Numbered from the stretch's first letter, positions 1-8,842 are shown. The stretch is DNA of 39,971 bases from IGN2 sp964639955 (GCA_964639955.1 CAZXGJ010000034.1:1-39971), one strand, 5' to 3'. Numbers and translations: made by a program. The notes: generated by a model from the letters alone, not told the origin.

Positions 1-72
1 TTAACATATCTTTCTTCTAACATTTTCGGTTACCTTTTATTATGAGTCAACTAGTTACCCGTAAAAACCCCT

Positions 73-176
73 CGTAGCACAGGACTCCTGTCCTGTGAGG
101 AACTTTTGCATAGGTTGGGAAACCTGTGTTACGCCCTAATCATTCATCCCGTAAGGTTGGGAAACCTGTGTATACG
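73..176. repeat. Left cluster of tagged REP-like hairpins beside the RAYT gene
   Basis: Three short hairpins. Type A at 73-97 reads CGTAGC and then a perfect stem CACAGGAC, loop TCCT, GTCCTGTG (78-97). Type B at 112-133 and 154-176 has stem AGGTT, loop GGGA, AACCT, followed by GTTACG or TATACG. Read on the minus strand, type B also begins with a CGTA-type tag followed by ACAGG, so A and B are oppositely oriented members of one tag-plus-hairpin design. This matches how REP elements flank RAYT transposase genes. Nothing else is recognisable in 1-188. Confidence 0.75.
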
Positions 177-188
177 AGTTAACATCTG

Positions 189-773
189 TTATATTACCTC
201 AAAGTCAGGAAGGCAGTAGGTATTCAGCCAGGATTTGTAGTTGGCAACCAAGCCTGCAGAAACTGGATTTAAAAGCACATACTTAATTACAAAGTATAAT
301 TCCCTTTCATCCCTTATCAGTCTGTCAAAGCTTTCCGACTGCCAGAAAGTTCCTTTCCGTTTTAAGAATTCATTAGCCTTGCGAGCAGAATATTTTTTTA
401 TCGAAGCCATTATATCACCAACACTCTTTTCGTTACTAATCAGTTCAAAAACAAGGTGTATATGCGTCGGCATAATGCAATAACAGATTACACGTATAGC
501 TTTTCCATCAAAGAACCTGATTGATTGCTTGCAGATTTCAGCTATTTCAGGAATAGAAAGAAAGTTAAGTTTTACAGAATTTTCATCAAGCAGTTTATCA
601 TATTCAAGAAATACTCTCTTCTGTTCTTCCGGAGAGAGTTTATTCATTTTATGGTGTAACTTTTTGAGTGCATTCTGAGAGATGCTTCCGGATAAGCGAT
701 AGGTAACGAAGTAAATACCCTCGTTATAATAAAGATGCGGAAGATTACGACGATGGAAATGTCTTTTTATCAT
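189..773 (-). CDS. REP-associated tyrosine transposase (RAYT, Y1_Tnp/HUH family)
   Basis: A 194-residue single-strand DNA transposase of the IS200/IS605-related Y1 family. The HUH metal-binding motif is PTHIHLVFE, with His104 and His106. The likely nucleophile is Tyr128 in SIKKYSARKAN, followed by the family-typical FWQSESFDRLI and YVLLNPVSAGLV stretches. RAYTs are domesticated transposases thought to recognise and spread REP hairpins. The gene is intact, has no partner tnpB, and is flanked within about 40-190 bases by tagged hairpins on both sides, which supports a RAYT rather than a plain IS200. The ATG at 771-773 gives the usual RAYT N-terminus (HFHRRNLPH). Family is sure; current activity is unknown. 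Confidence 0.93.
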   Translation of the reverse strand: MIKRHFHRRNLPHLYYNEGIYFVTYRLSGSISQNALKKLHHKMNKLSPEEQKRVFLEYDKLLDENSVKLNFLSIPEIAEICKQSIRFFDGKAIRVICYCIMPTHIHLVFELISNEKSVGDIMASIKKYSARKANEFLKRKGTFWQSESFDRLIRDERELYFVIKYVLLNPVSAGLVANYKSWLNTYCLPDFEVI

Positions 774-812
774 TTTTAACTCAAAATAATAAAAAATATG
801 AGCTGTTCATGT

Positions 813-986
813 ACAGGTTAGGAAACCTGTGTTACGCCTAATCATTCATCCCGTACACAGGACTCCTATCTTGTGCCTACATCATCATCACGTAACACAG
901 GACTCCTGTTCTGTGATTGTTTTCTGCACAGGTTTGGAAACCTATGCTACGATTTGTTTCTCTCAGGTCTGGAGACCTGAGATACG
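813..986. repeat. Right cluster of tagged REP-like hairpins
   Basis: Five hairpins. Type B at 813-836 has stem ACAGGTT/AACCTGT then GTTACG. Type A at 852-875 is imperfect. Type A at 891-915 is CGTAAC, then CACAGGAC, TCCT, GTTCTGTG. Type B at 927-951 has stem CACAGGTT/AACCTATG then CTACG. Type B at 961-986 has a perfect 10-bp stem TCTCAGGTCT/AGACCTGAGA then TACG. Orientations are mixed, as in REPIN pairs. The last hairpin directly abuts the stop codon (987-989) of the BNR gene and could protect or end its mRNA, but has no U-tract. Confidence 0.75.
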
Positions 987-3900
987 TCATTTAATCAGAA
1001 TCATCTTCTTTACAGCAGATTGCACAGTGCCGGAATTCTCGCCACTGGCTTCTACCGAGAAAAAGTAAACCCCCGAAGCAAAACCACCGGCATTCCAGGT
1101 TAAAGTATAAATTCCTGCTTCCTGAACTTCATCGGTTAAAACTTCAGCAAGTTCACCAAGTGAGTTATATATTTTTATTAACACATTGCTCTTTTCAGGC
1201 AGAGTGTACTTTATTGTTGTAGAAGGATTGAATGGATTAGGGTAGTTCTGTTCAACTGAAAACGAAGCAGGAGTGATGTCCACTTCTATTTCATCTGAGA
1301 AAGAAAAGGAACCGTCTGTGTCGATTTGCTTCAGTCGATAACGGAGAGTATGAGTAAGAGTATGAGCAAGATTATCTGTAAAAGAATAAAACTTTGGAGA
1401 GTTGGAATTTCCATTACCTTCAACAAAACCAATAGTCTCCCAGGGCCCATCCCCCTGCCCCTTCCCCAAGGGAAGGGAAGTTTTAAAAGCCCCTTCCTTA
1501 GGAAGTAATTGGGGCAGGCCTCTTTGTATTTCAAAACCGTGGTTATCAACTTCAGTTTCCGTCTGCCATTTCAAAATAACTTTATCTTTAACAAACGTTC
1601 CGGTAAAAGAAACAAGCTCAACAGGCAGCGGATCGTTCGGAGGACCATCAATCTGGAAATCATCTAATGCGACCCCCGCAGCTGTAAAGGCTACATCGGA
1701 TTTAAATACAAAACGGAAAGCAACATTTGTATTTCCTGCAAGCGAGGAAATATCAGTAAAATACTGAGTCCAGGCAGAGTTGTTTCCTGTAAAGTATGGT
1801 TCATTCACAGGGAACGAAGTTGCCTGAGTTGAATTTGCATAGTTGTACCAGTTAGCTCCTGTTGTGCCGAGTATATTCCAGTTATCTCCTTTATCAAGAG
1901 AATACTCAACTCTAAAACCATCCCAGTTTGTTTCCGTATTAAAGCGGCTCCAGAATCTTATCGTGTAAGTTCCTGCAGCAGAAAAATTATAAACCGGTGA
2001 GTAAAGGTTTGAATGAGAGTTATCAACATAATTGCCTGTCAGTCCCGTAACCCATGCATTCGAGCCGCTGTGAGTTCCGTTCTTTCCTGTTACAGAAGAA
2101 TTACCTAAAACAAATGCAGTTCCGTTAATATTCTCCGCAGCAAAACTGTTCAGGCTCGTTTCAAAGTTTCCTCCGTCGGCAGGTGCATAAGGAGTTCCGC
2201 CGTAAGGCAGCACGTGAATGTAGTCTGCTTTAACTTCTGAATCGACTCCGCCGTTTATTATTAAAATAACTGTAAACTTTCCGGATGAAGAATAGCTGTG
2301 GGTTGGGTTTTGAAGTGTAGAATTATTTCCGTCGCCAAAATCCCAGTACCATGATGTTGCTTTGTAAGAAGCATCGCTGAACTGAATTGATTTATCAAGG
2401 TATGCAATTGTTTTATTCGCACTAAATAAAGCCGCAGGTGAAGTAAACACATCACTTGAAAATAATCCTCTGCCATGAGTAGCTGCAATCACAAGCTTGT
2501 CAGAGCTTCGTATCTGTAGCATATCGGTTCTTACATTTGCAAAGCCTGTGTTAGAAGCTCCCCAAACAGTGGCTGCACCATTGAGGTTATCAGTTGACCA
2601 GACACCAAGCTCGGTTGCCAGCAATGCTTGGTCGCTGTTATCCGGATTGAACAATGCCCACCTGATGGGCATATCCGGAAGATTGCCCTCGACTGAAGTC
2701 CAGCTAGTACCGCCATTTGTAGTTTCCCAAACACTGTTAACCCCATAATTCGAAAATGTAACCAGAAGATGATTATCATTGCCGGTCTCAACTTCAACGC
2801 AGGTAACATAACCAGCCGGCATCCCCGAGCCGCTGTTTATATGTGTTGCTGTTATTGTTGAATGAGCATTATCAACACGAACAATCCTGCCGTTATCAAT
2901 TCCGAAGAAAACTCTGTTTGCAGTATTTGGCGAAACAGTAACAGATGATACCTGTCCGCCGCCAAATTCAGTAACCGAAACATTTTGAAAAGTAGCTCCT
3001 GTCTGAGGGTTAGTCCATCTTCTGTACTGCCCAGAAAGATAGCAGGCATAAAGCCGGTCGTTTACATTGTCATAGTCTGTTGGATTAATGAATCTTCCGT
3101 TGTTATTAGACCCAACGGAAGTAAATGAAACTCCTCCATCAGTGGATCTGTAATAATTATTATAAACGTAAGAAGTGAATTGATAAAGCGGTTCATCCTG
3201 GTCTATATGAGTAAAGCATCCATCGCCGCCGGTAACTTCTGTGGTGCTGTTAATTCCTTCGAGAGTAAATTTATGTGAGCCGTTATCCTGTGCACCTGCA
3301 AGAAAATGATTTGACAAGGCATCGGGATACATTGCGCATCCGTAAAACTGTGTTGTGTTGTAGTTGAATTCCTTTCTCGAGATTGTTGGAATCGTTGAAG
3401 TGCCGTCAGCGGTTCTATAAATGCCTCCATCATTTCCAAAATAAATTACATTTGAGCTTCCCGGTTCAAAAATAATTATATGCTGATCTGCGTGGACTTC
3501 CTGGAATCCGAAACCACCGTACCAATGAGAGATTTGCTGCCACGTTCCTACTGAAGCTCCTCCGTTAGTTGATTTAAACAGATCAACTCCGCCAACAAAA
3601 ATTACATCCCGGTTATTCGGGTCAACTGCTATTGCCAGATCGTACCAAGCCTGCCCGCGGGAAAAATCTGTAGCAGAAATATCACCATCAGCGTCATCAG
3701 GTTCAGTTCTGCTTGTCCAGGTTGTTCCGCCGTTTGTTGTTCTCAGTATTCCGTTCACTGCACCGCCTAATTCAACAAGTGCATAAGCATAATTTGCATC
3801 GCTTTGTGCGACGGCAAGCTCAATTCTCTCGGCAGAGATTGGTATCGTTAAAGCAGCACCGAAGGATGCACCGCCGTTTGTTGATTTATGAATCGCACCA

Positions 3901-4709
3901 TCGAGAGAAGCATAAATATCTCCGTTGGCAGCAATTTCAATATCAAATGCCCAATCGCTTGAACCACTTACACCGGAACCTAAAACTTTTGTCCAGCTTG
4001 TTCCGCCGTTTGTTGATCTCTGTACTCCACCAGTACGTGTAGCTACTATTACAACACCGCTACCAGTAACTACAATTTTCTGGCAGTAATTAAAAGTTGA
4101 AGTTATTGTACTGGCTAACTGGCTCCACGTAGCACCGGCATCTGTTGATTTCCAAACTCCAAAACCCTGTACTGCATCGATGTTATAATAACCCTCACCG
4201 GTACAGAAATACAATATATTCGTGTTAGAAGGATCGTAAGTAATAGAACTAATGGCAAGATTGGCAAAGAAGTCGTTAACCGGCTGCCAGTCAGGAGTTG
4301 AAACTGTGATGTCGGTTGTTTTCCATAAACCACCTGCAACACCGGCAGACCAAACAGTTTTTTTTGTTACATCATTCGGATCTACCATAATTGCGCGGGT
4401 TCTGCCGCCAACATTTGCAGGGCCTCTCTCAAGCCAGTTTACATCAGCCAGCGGTCCATCAGGAGCCGGCAATGATTTCATATATTCGTATGCAGGAATT
4501 AATCTGTCACGCGGTACTATTCCAAGTGCAGGATCTTTGGTCATTTCAAATTCCTGTTCCATTGCAAGATCCATCCTGTCGCGCTTGGATATTTCATTAA
4601 GAGACGATGCACTTCTCAAAACAGGATGAGAGGTAAATAATTCTTCCAAATCAAGAATAACAAAGTAACCGAAAATTGAAAAAATCGCTGTAATAAATAA
4701 TTTGCTCAA
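987..4709 (-). CDS. Large secreted BNR/Asp-box and PKD protein with T9SS sorting domain
   Basis: A 1240-residue predicted secreted protein. The N-terminus has a hydrophobic segment (about 4-22). Residues about 90-750 form a beta-propeller-like region with many Asp-box repeats, such as STDAGATW, STNGGTSW, TTNGGTTW and STDGGVSF, as in sialidase and VPS10-like proteins. A PKD domain follows (about 760-840, WYWDFGDG...PTHSY), then a jelly-roll-like region (about 845-1020), a short Ig/FN3-like domain (about 1030-1140, PLPVELVSF...YRLKQIDTDGS), and the T9SS type A signal (about 1150-1240, SVEQNYPNPFNPSTT to the final KKMILIK). The propeller has no recognisable sialidase catalytic set, so binding or structural function is as likely as catalysis. 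Residues about 1061-1090 are a Pro/Gly/Lys-rich insert encoded by a palindromic repeat. Confidence 0.88.
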   Translation of the reverse strand: MSKLFITAIFSIFGYFVILDLEELFTSHPVLRSASSLNEISKRDRMDLAMEQEFEMTKDPALGIVPRDRLIPAYEYMKSLPAPDGPLADVNWLERGPANVGGRTRAIMVDPNDVTKKTVWSAGVAGGLWKTTDITVSTPDWQPVNDFFANLAISSITYDPSNTNILYFCTGEGYYNIDAVQGFGVWKSTDAGATWSQLASTITSTFNYCQKIVVTGSGVVIVATRTGGVQRSTNGGTSWTKVLGSGVSGSSDWAFDIEIAANGDIYASLDGAIHKSTNGGASFGAALTIPISAERIELAVAQSDANYAYALVELGGAVNGILRTTNGGTTWTSRTEPDDADGDISATDFSRGQAWYDLAIAVDPNNRDVIFVGGVDLFKSTNGGASVGTWQQISHWYGGFGFQEVHADQHIIIFEPGSSNVIYFGNDGGIYRTADGTSTIPTISRKEFNYNTTQFYGCAMYPDALSNHFLAGAQDNGSHKFTLEGINSTTEVTGGDGCFTHIDQDEPLYQFTSYVYNNYYRSTDGGVSFTSVGSNNNGRFINPTDYDNVNDRLYACYLSGQYRRWTNPQTGATFQNVSVTEFGGGQVSSVTVSPNTANRVFFGIDNGRIVRVDNAHSTITATHINSGSGMPAGYVTCVEVETGNDNHLLVTFSNYGVNSVWETTNGGTSWTSVEGNLPDMPIRWALFNPDNSDQALLATELGVWSTDNLNGAATVWGASNTGFANVRTDMLQIRSSDKLVIAATHGRGLFSSDVFTSPAALFSANKTIAYLDKSIQFSDASYKATSWYWDFGDGNNSTLQNPTHSYSSSGKFTVILIINGGVDSEVKADYIHVLPYGGTPYAPADGGNFETSLNSFAAENINGTAFVLGNSSVTGKNGTHSGSNAWVTGLTGNYVDNSHSNLYSPVYNFSAAGTYTIRFWSRFNTETNWDGFRVEYSLDKGDNWNILGTTGANWYNYANSTQATSFPVNEPYFTGNNSAWTQYFTDISSLAGNTNVAFRFVFKSDVAFTAAGVALDDFQIDGPPNDPLPVELVSFTGTFVKDKVILKWQTETEVDNHGFEIQRGLPQLLPKEGAFKTSLPLGKGQGDGPWETIGFVEGNGNSNSPKFYSFTDNLAHTLTHTLRYRLKQIDTDGSFSFSDEIEVDITPASFSVEQNYPNPFNPSTTIKYTLPEKSNVLIKIYNSLGELAEVLTDEVQEAGIYTLTWNAGGFASGVYFFSVEASGENSGTVQSAVKKMILIK
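1346..1375 (-). repeat. In-frame hexamer tract (GAGTAN-type, five units) within the T9SS gene
   Basis: Plus-strand units GAGTAT, GAGTAA, GAGTAT, GAGCAA, GATTAT. Read on the coding strand, the tract encodes the DNLAHTLTHTL loop just before YRLKQIDTDGS. The same hexamer family lies at the equivalent codons of two neighbouring genes (7804-7839 and 9292-9327), while the peptidase gene lacks it. Confidence 0.85.
1438..1527. repeat. Palindromic C/G-rich repeat inserted in frame in the BNR gene
   Basis: About 90 bases much richer in C/G than their surroundings, with self-complementary blocks such as CTTCCCC/GGGAAG and CCTTCC/GGAAG, and an inverted CCTGCCCC/GGGGCAGG near the ends. They encode about 25 extra residues between FEIQRG and WETIGFVEG that paralogs lack. 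The style resembles the intergenic repeats at 35136-35166 and 39354-39370. The exact ends are uncertain. Confidence 0.75.
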
Positions 4710-4764
4710 CTTTACACCATTTTATTGAAAAATTAATCCGTTAAATGTGCTAAAATTATACCAC

Positions 4765-4790
4765 AAAAAAGGGTGCAAATGAGCACCCTT
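4765..4790 (-). terminator. Rho-independent terminator of the peptidase gene
   Basis: Perfect 8-bp stem AAGGGTGC (4769-4776) / GCACCCTT (4783-4790) with a six-base loop. The run of A at 4765-4770 becomes a U-tract on the minus strand. It lies 25 bases past the stop of the gene ending at 4815 and before the start of the next gene at 4709. Confidence 0.88.
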
Positions 4791-4814
4791 GTTGAAGACA
4801 AATTTAGTAAAAAA

Positions 4815-7187
4815 TTATTTGATAAGAATCATCTTCTTTGAGGTATAATTATTTTGTGTACGGAATGAATAGAAATAAATTCCGCTTGAAAGACCGGCAG
4901 CATCGAACTCAACTTCGTATACTTTTTCTCCTTCAGCAGTTCCGTTAAATAGTTCGGCAACTTCATTCCCCAAAACATCAAACACTTTTAGTTCGGCTTC
5001 CTGTGTTTCTGCCACTGCAAATTTAATTGTAGTAGATGGGTTAAATGGATTAGGATAATTCTGCTCAAGCACAAATCCGCCGGGAATTAAACCGGCATCA
5101 ACTTCAATAACATTGCTGTATTCGAAATCACCATCTGTATCAATCTGCTTTAATCTGTAAGCGTATTTTCCATAACGTGCGTTGTTATCTACGAATGAAT
5201 ATTCTTTTGGAGAGTTAGTATTCCCGTGCCCTTCCACAAACCCAATCTTCATCCAATCGGTTTGACTTTTGACATTTGACATTTGACTTCTTTCAATCTC
5301 AAAGCCATAGTTATTTACTTCTGTTTCAGTACGCCAATCTAATTTTACCCCGCCGTTCTTTAAGACTTTTGCTGTAAAGGAGGAGAGTTCAACAGGCAGT
5401 GCATTATCAAAAATGTTTAACGCATCGCCTCTGCCATAACCAAAAACATTATCGTAACCTGCGGTACCAAGATCTTCAGGCCAGTCGAATAATAATTGTT
5501 TTACCTGTGCAGCAGTTTGCGATAAGTTGTAACTCCATGCCTGAGCCAGTATGGAAACAATATGCGGTGTTGCTGCTGAAGTTCCACCGAATGTAGAAGG
5601 AAACCCGCCGGCACCGGTAACTGAAACAAAATCCACTCCCACGCTGCTTGGTGTTTGCCGTGTTTCAGGTGAAGGATACTCAATTGTCGAAGGACCTTGA
5701 GATGAAAAATATTCTATTACAGTAGGTGTAGTCCAATCAACTGCACCAACAGAAATAACTCCGTTAGTTGCCGGGTGACCAAAGATTGCATCTTCAGGTT
5801 TGATGTTGTTTATATAATTTTGAGCAATTCCATCGGGGTAAATAAATACTTCAAGGTTAACATCGGCACCTGAATATTTTTCAACAACAATAGCATAATT
5901 GTTCGACCCACCGCTGGATGTAGCTGTATAATCTAAAAACTCCAGAGGATCATCATCACCATCCTGCTCAAATACACTTAATTGAACATATGTAGATTGA
6001 TCAAAGCTATACAATCCCATATCATAGTCATTTCCCGAAACACCGAATTGGTCGTCCCATTGTAATATTACAATCACATTTCCACCAAAAGGTATGTTTA
6101 CATATAAGTAAGATCCTGTCGTTCCGCCTTCACTGAAATCGTGCTGAGTTGGCACCGAACTAATAGGATAAAAATCCCCCTGGTAATGAGAATCACCTGC
6201 GTTTCCGCAAGCAGAAACATAAATTATATCGTTGGATCCTAAAACAGAGTTGAGATGAGAGGCGATCGTACCGTCCTCATAAAATGGTTGTGCTATCCAA
6301 CCGATATCATCACAGATAATATTGCAGCCGGCAGCAACCAGATTATCAATTGCTGTATTGAACGCGGTCGTATTTGCACCATGATCATGGAAATACAATT
6401 GAGCACCCGGGACCATATCGTAAATAATCTCCAGCATAGCAGTACCTTCATCGCCGCTCTGTGTATTGCTTAAAACTGTAAGTCCGGAACCATCAGGAGG
6501 TAAATCACCAGTCGATTGCGATGAACTTCTGTTGTCAACTCCATCTGAAATTACACCTACTTTTATACCCGTGCCATTCTGCCCATAAGTATCACGTACA
6601 TACTCAGTCCGATGAACAGCATCGCCTTCCGTAATTACTGAACCTGATCTGGTGATTGGCGGAAAAACTGTACGAACTGTTCGTACTTCGGAGAGCGAAG
6701 TTAATGCCTCAAGATCTTTAACTTTTACCCAGGCAACAGCAAAATTGTTTTTTTCATCGCGGTTGGTAACTGTTCCCGCTATTCCATCTATAACAGAAGT
6801 TGAATCTCCTTTGAACAGATAAACATAGACATAAACTTCACCTTCGCTTACTGACTCATTGAAATTCGATGCTCCATCAAACGGTTTAAATTGATTAAAT
6901 TTTTTCATGGTTTCTGTATGGAAGGATAAGGGAGTTGCAGAAGGTAAAAACCGCGGATCGAGCAGCTGCAGTAAATCCGTCGACAATTTTTTCCGGGCTT
7001 CAGTAAGCTGCTGCTTTAATTCACTTATTCTTTTTAATTCAGGATCAGATTTATCTATCACACTATTTATTAACGGTAAATCAGCGGAAAGGTTTTTCCC
7101 GTTCCTTAATGGAGAGGTCTGAGCAGATGCAGGAATGTTATAAATAAAGATGAATAAAGATATTCCGTAAAGTAAATATTTTGCCAT
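4815..7187 (-). CDS. Secreted subtilisin-fold (S8/S53-like) serine peptidase with T9SS sorting domain
   Basis: 790 residues: signal peptide about 1-22 (ending PASAQ), a pro-region to about 200, a catalytic domain about 205-590, an FN3/Ig-like domain about 597-700, and a T9SS signal about 702-790 (FVLEQNYPNPFNPS to KKMILIK). The catalytic Asp is D215 in VGVISDGVD, and the Ser is S537 in GGTSAATPH. Where classical subtilisins carry His in HGTH, this protein has SGDEGTAMLEI with E247. ICDDIGW (D293/D294) follows. This resembles the sedolisin-like branch, which uses Ser-Glu-Asp. A four-unit heptamer encodes part of the loop SQMSNVKSQTD. A clear terminator lies downstream. Peptidase fold is sure; the catalytic chemistry is inferred from the motifs. 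Confidence 0.9.
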   Translation of the reverse strand: MAKYLLYGISLFIFIYNIPASAQTSPLRNGKNLSADLPLINSVIDKSDPELKRISELKQQLTEARKKLSTDLLQLLDPRFLPSATPLSFHTETMKKFNQFKPFDGASNFNESVSEGEVYVYVYLFKGDSTSVIDGIAGTVTNRDEKNNFAVAWVKVKDLEALTSLSEVRTVRTVFPPITRSGSVITEGDAVHRTEYVRDTYGQNGTGIKVGVISDGVDNRSSSQSTGDLPPDGSGLTVLSNTQSGDEGTAMLEIIYDMVPGAQLYFHDHGANTTAFNTAIDNLVAAGCNIICDDIGWIAQPFYEDGTIASHLNSVLGSNDIIYVSACGNAGDSHYQGDFYPISSVPTQHDFSEGGTTGSYLYVNIPFGGNVIVILQWDDQFGVSGNDYDMGLYSFDQSTYVQLSVFEQDGDDDPLEFLDYTATSSGGSNNYAIVVEKYSGADVNLEVFIYPDGIAQNYINNIKPEDAIFGHPATNGVISVGAVDWTTPTVIEYFSSQGPSTIEYPSPETRQTPSSVGVDFVSVTGAGGFPSTFGGTSAATPHIVSILAQAWSYNLSQTAAQVKQLLFDWPEDLGTAGYDNVFGYGRGDALNIFDNALPVELSSFTAKVLKNGGVKLDWRTETEVNNYGFEIERSQMSNVKSQTDWMKIGFVEGHGNTNSPKEYSFVDNNARYGKYAYRLKQIDTDGDFEYSNVIEVDAGLIPGGFVLEQNYPNPFNPSTTIKFAVAETQEAELKVFDVLGNEVAELFNGTAEGEKVYEVEFDAAGLSSGIYFYSFRTQNNYTSKKMILIK
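5260..5287 (-). repeat. Heptamer tandem repeat (four units NTTTGAC) inside the peptidase gene
   Basis: Units GTTTGAC, TTTTGAC, ATTTGAC, ATTTGAC on the plus strand. The coding-strand product is the loop MSNVKSQT, at the same point of the FN3-like domain where the three paralogs carry other repeat types. The heptamer style recalls the short tandemly repeated repetitive sequences described in cyanobacteria. Confidence 0.85.
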
Positions 7188-7417
7188 TTTTATCGACCAA
7201 AATTATGAGACGCAAATAGTTTAAACCGCATAGCGATCGGGATAATTATTAATCCAATATTATACCTGCCGGCGTTTTGGATACTGAAAAATAATCAACT
7301 GTTTTTAAAAAAGAAAAACACTGTACTTATCAGAATAAGAATTTTAGTTGGCAGCAATGCTTCAAAATGATATTCAGGGATATTAATATAAATGACTCAT
7401 ACCAAGGAGTAATCAAG

Positions 7418-8728
7418 TCAATGCAGAAGAATCATTTTTTTTGTGGATTGATTTTCACCTGCAACCAGATGGTAGTAGTATACTCCGCTTTGTAAGTCAA
7501 GAACATTTCCGCCGATGCTGGATCCGCCTTTGGTGGAAAATTCAACCTCGTAAATTCTACCAGCATCAGCTAGAGCATCGAAAAGAGTTACTATATGTTT
7601 GCCGAGTGCATCATAAACTTTTAATGCAGTATGAACTGATTTATCAACCGCAAACCTGATTTTAGTGGACGGATTAAAAGGATTAGGATAATTCTGCTCA
7701 AGCAAAAATCCATCCGGTATTTCACCAATAAACACTTCCACAACATTGCTGTAATTGAAACTACCGTCGTTGTCTATTTGCCTGAGGCGGTAGTAAAGAG
7801 CAGGAGTAAGATTAAGAGTACGAGTAAGAGAAAGATTATCTTCGAAAGAATATTCCTTAGGAGAATTTGAATTACCGAACCCCTCAATAAACGCAATCTG
7901 TTCCCATTCGCCTACTGCCGACTGCCGACTGCCTGTTTTCCTTTCTATCTCAAACCCATAATTATTTACCTCAGTTTCTGTTCTCCACTTGAGCAGCACA
8001 GTGTTATTTAAAACTGAAGCGGTGAAGGAAGAGAGTTCTACAGGCAGAGGCGATGAAACTAATGTGTTTGGCGAAACATTTCCACTTGTATTAGCAACAA
8101 ACAATTTTGAATTTGCAGTCTGAGTTCCACTTCCAATAGGAATATCAGTTGGGAAAGCACTCCAAACGTAAGTTTCACTGCTATTATTTGTCCAAAACCA
8201 AAATGAAAACGATGAGGGAAACGAACCGCCTAAATAAGACCAGGGAATACCGGCTTCAACAATTCCGGGTGAACCGCCAACTATAAAGTCAGTAACATCA
8301 GTTGTTACAGTAGACCAACCTGTTAAAGCATCTCCGGTAGCTAAATACTCTGTTGGTGCAGAGATATTTTCCCAATGATAGACGTAGTCAGGTTTATTTA
8401 AACCATTTTGAGTTACACCTGTCCATTGAAGCCCGCCATATACATTTGTTGTTCCATTTGAGGTGCCCGGATTTATATCGATTGCAAAATAATATTTATC
8501 TGTCGGTTGATTAGTTGTGCCACCACGCCAGGCAACCCAAATTGTAGAAGAATTCCATGTTATCCATACTTCTAAGCTGTTCCTGCTACCCAAATATTCA
8601 TCAGAAGCAAAGTCTGTGTACGGATCTCCGGTTAAATTAACTGTTACTCTGTCAGGATTAGCGGTTGCTGAAATATCAACCACTCCGATAAAAAAAATTA
8701 TAAGAAGATAAACCTTGATGAGTTTCAT
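7418..8728 (-). CDS. Small T9SS-sorted secreted protein with sugar-binding-like N-terminal domain
   Basis: 436 residues. A signal peptide (about 1-23, ending ISATA) is followed by a beta-rich domain (about 25-225) with many aromatic residues (WITWNSSTIWVAWRGG, YYFAIDINPGTSNGT, GIPWSYLGG). This pattern recalls CBM9/DOMON-like or glucodextranase-C-like modules, but I cannot assign a family. An FN3-like domain (about 230-335, PLPVELSSF...YRLRQIDNDGS) and a T9SS signal (FLLEQNYPNPFNPSTK to KKMILLH) follow. No catalytic motif is visible. It is a paralog of the next gene upstream over the C-terminal half. Three loops are built from a heptamer tract, a hexamer tract and a palindrome. No strong ribosome-binding site precedes the ATG. 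Confidence 0.85.
   Translation of the reverse strand: MKLIKVYLLIIFFIGVVDISATANPDRVTVNLTGDPYTDFASDEYLGSRNSLEVWITWNSSTIWVAWRGGTTNQPTDKYYFAIDINPGTSNGTTNVYGGLQWTGVTQNGLNKPDYVYHWENISAPTEYLATGDALTGWSTVTTDVTDFIVGGSPGIVEAGIPWSYLGGSFPSSFSFWFWTNNSSETYVWSAFPTDIPIGSGTQTANSKLFVANTSGNVSPNTLVSSPLPVELSSFTASVLNNTVLLKWRTETEVNNYGFEIERKTGSRQSAVGEWEQIAFIEGFGNSNSPKEYSFEDNLSLTRTLNLTPALYYRLRQIDNDGSFNYSNVVEVFIGEIPDGFLLEQNYPNPFNPSTKIRFAVDKSVHTALKVYDALGKHIVTLFDALADAGRIYEVEFSTKGGSSIGGNVLDLQSGVYYYHLVAGENQSTKKMILLH
7506..7539. repeat. Imperfect palindrome inside the T9SS domain
   Basis: Arms TTTCCGCC (7506-7513) and GGTGGAAA (7532-7539), one mismatch. It encodes part of the extra stretch STKGGSSIGGNVLDL between VEF and SGVYYY, which is about 11 residues longer than in the BNR and peptidase paralogs. 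Confidence 0.55.
7804..7839 (-). repeat. In-frame hexamer tract (six units)
   Basis: Units GAGTAA, GATTAA, GAGTAC, GAGTAA, GAGAAA, GATTAT on the plus strand. They encode LSLTRTLNLTPA between FEDN and YYRLRQIDNDGS. Confidence 0.82.
7914..7934 (-). repeat. Heptamer tandem repeat (three ACTGCCG units)
   Basis: ACTGCCG, ACTGCCG, ACTGCCT. It encodes the loop GSRQSAVG between FEIERK and WEQIAFIEG, the same loop that holds other repeats in the sister genes. Confidence 0.85.
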
Positions 8729-8813
8729 CTAGTTAAATTATTTTGTTGGGAGTTTCTTCACCTGAAAATTAATCTTTTATCTTTCATTTAGCAATCGCTG
8801 AACAGGAATAAAA

Positions 8814-8833
8814 AGCCCCAGGCAGGCGGGGCT
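8814..8833 (-). terminator. Rho-independent terminator after the gene ending at 8903
   Basis: Stem AGCCCC (8814-8819) / GGGGCT (8828-8833) with an eight-base loop. On the minus strand it is followed by TTTTTATT. It separates the two small T9SS genes into different transcripts. Confidence 0.72.
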
Positions 8834-8842
8834 CTGATTCTC

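Noticed and set aside
73..986. CRISPR array
   Set aside because: Repeats are few, of mixed orientation and uneven spacing, differ in sequence, and flank a RAYT gene with no cas genes.
1438..1527. Frameshift or assembly error in the BNR gene
   Set aside because: The frame and the conserved domain continue intact on both sides, and the block is repeat-like, so a true in-frame insertion is simpler.
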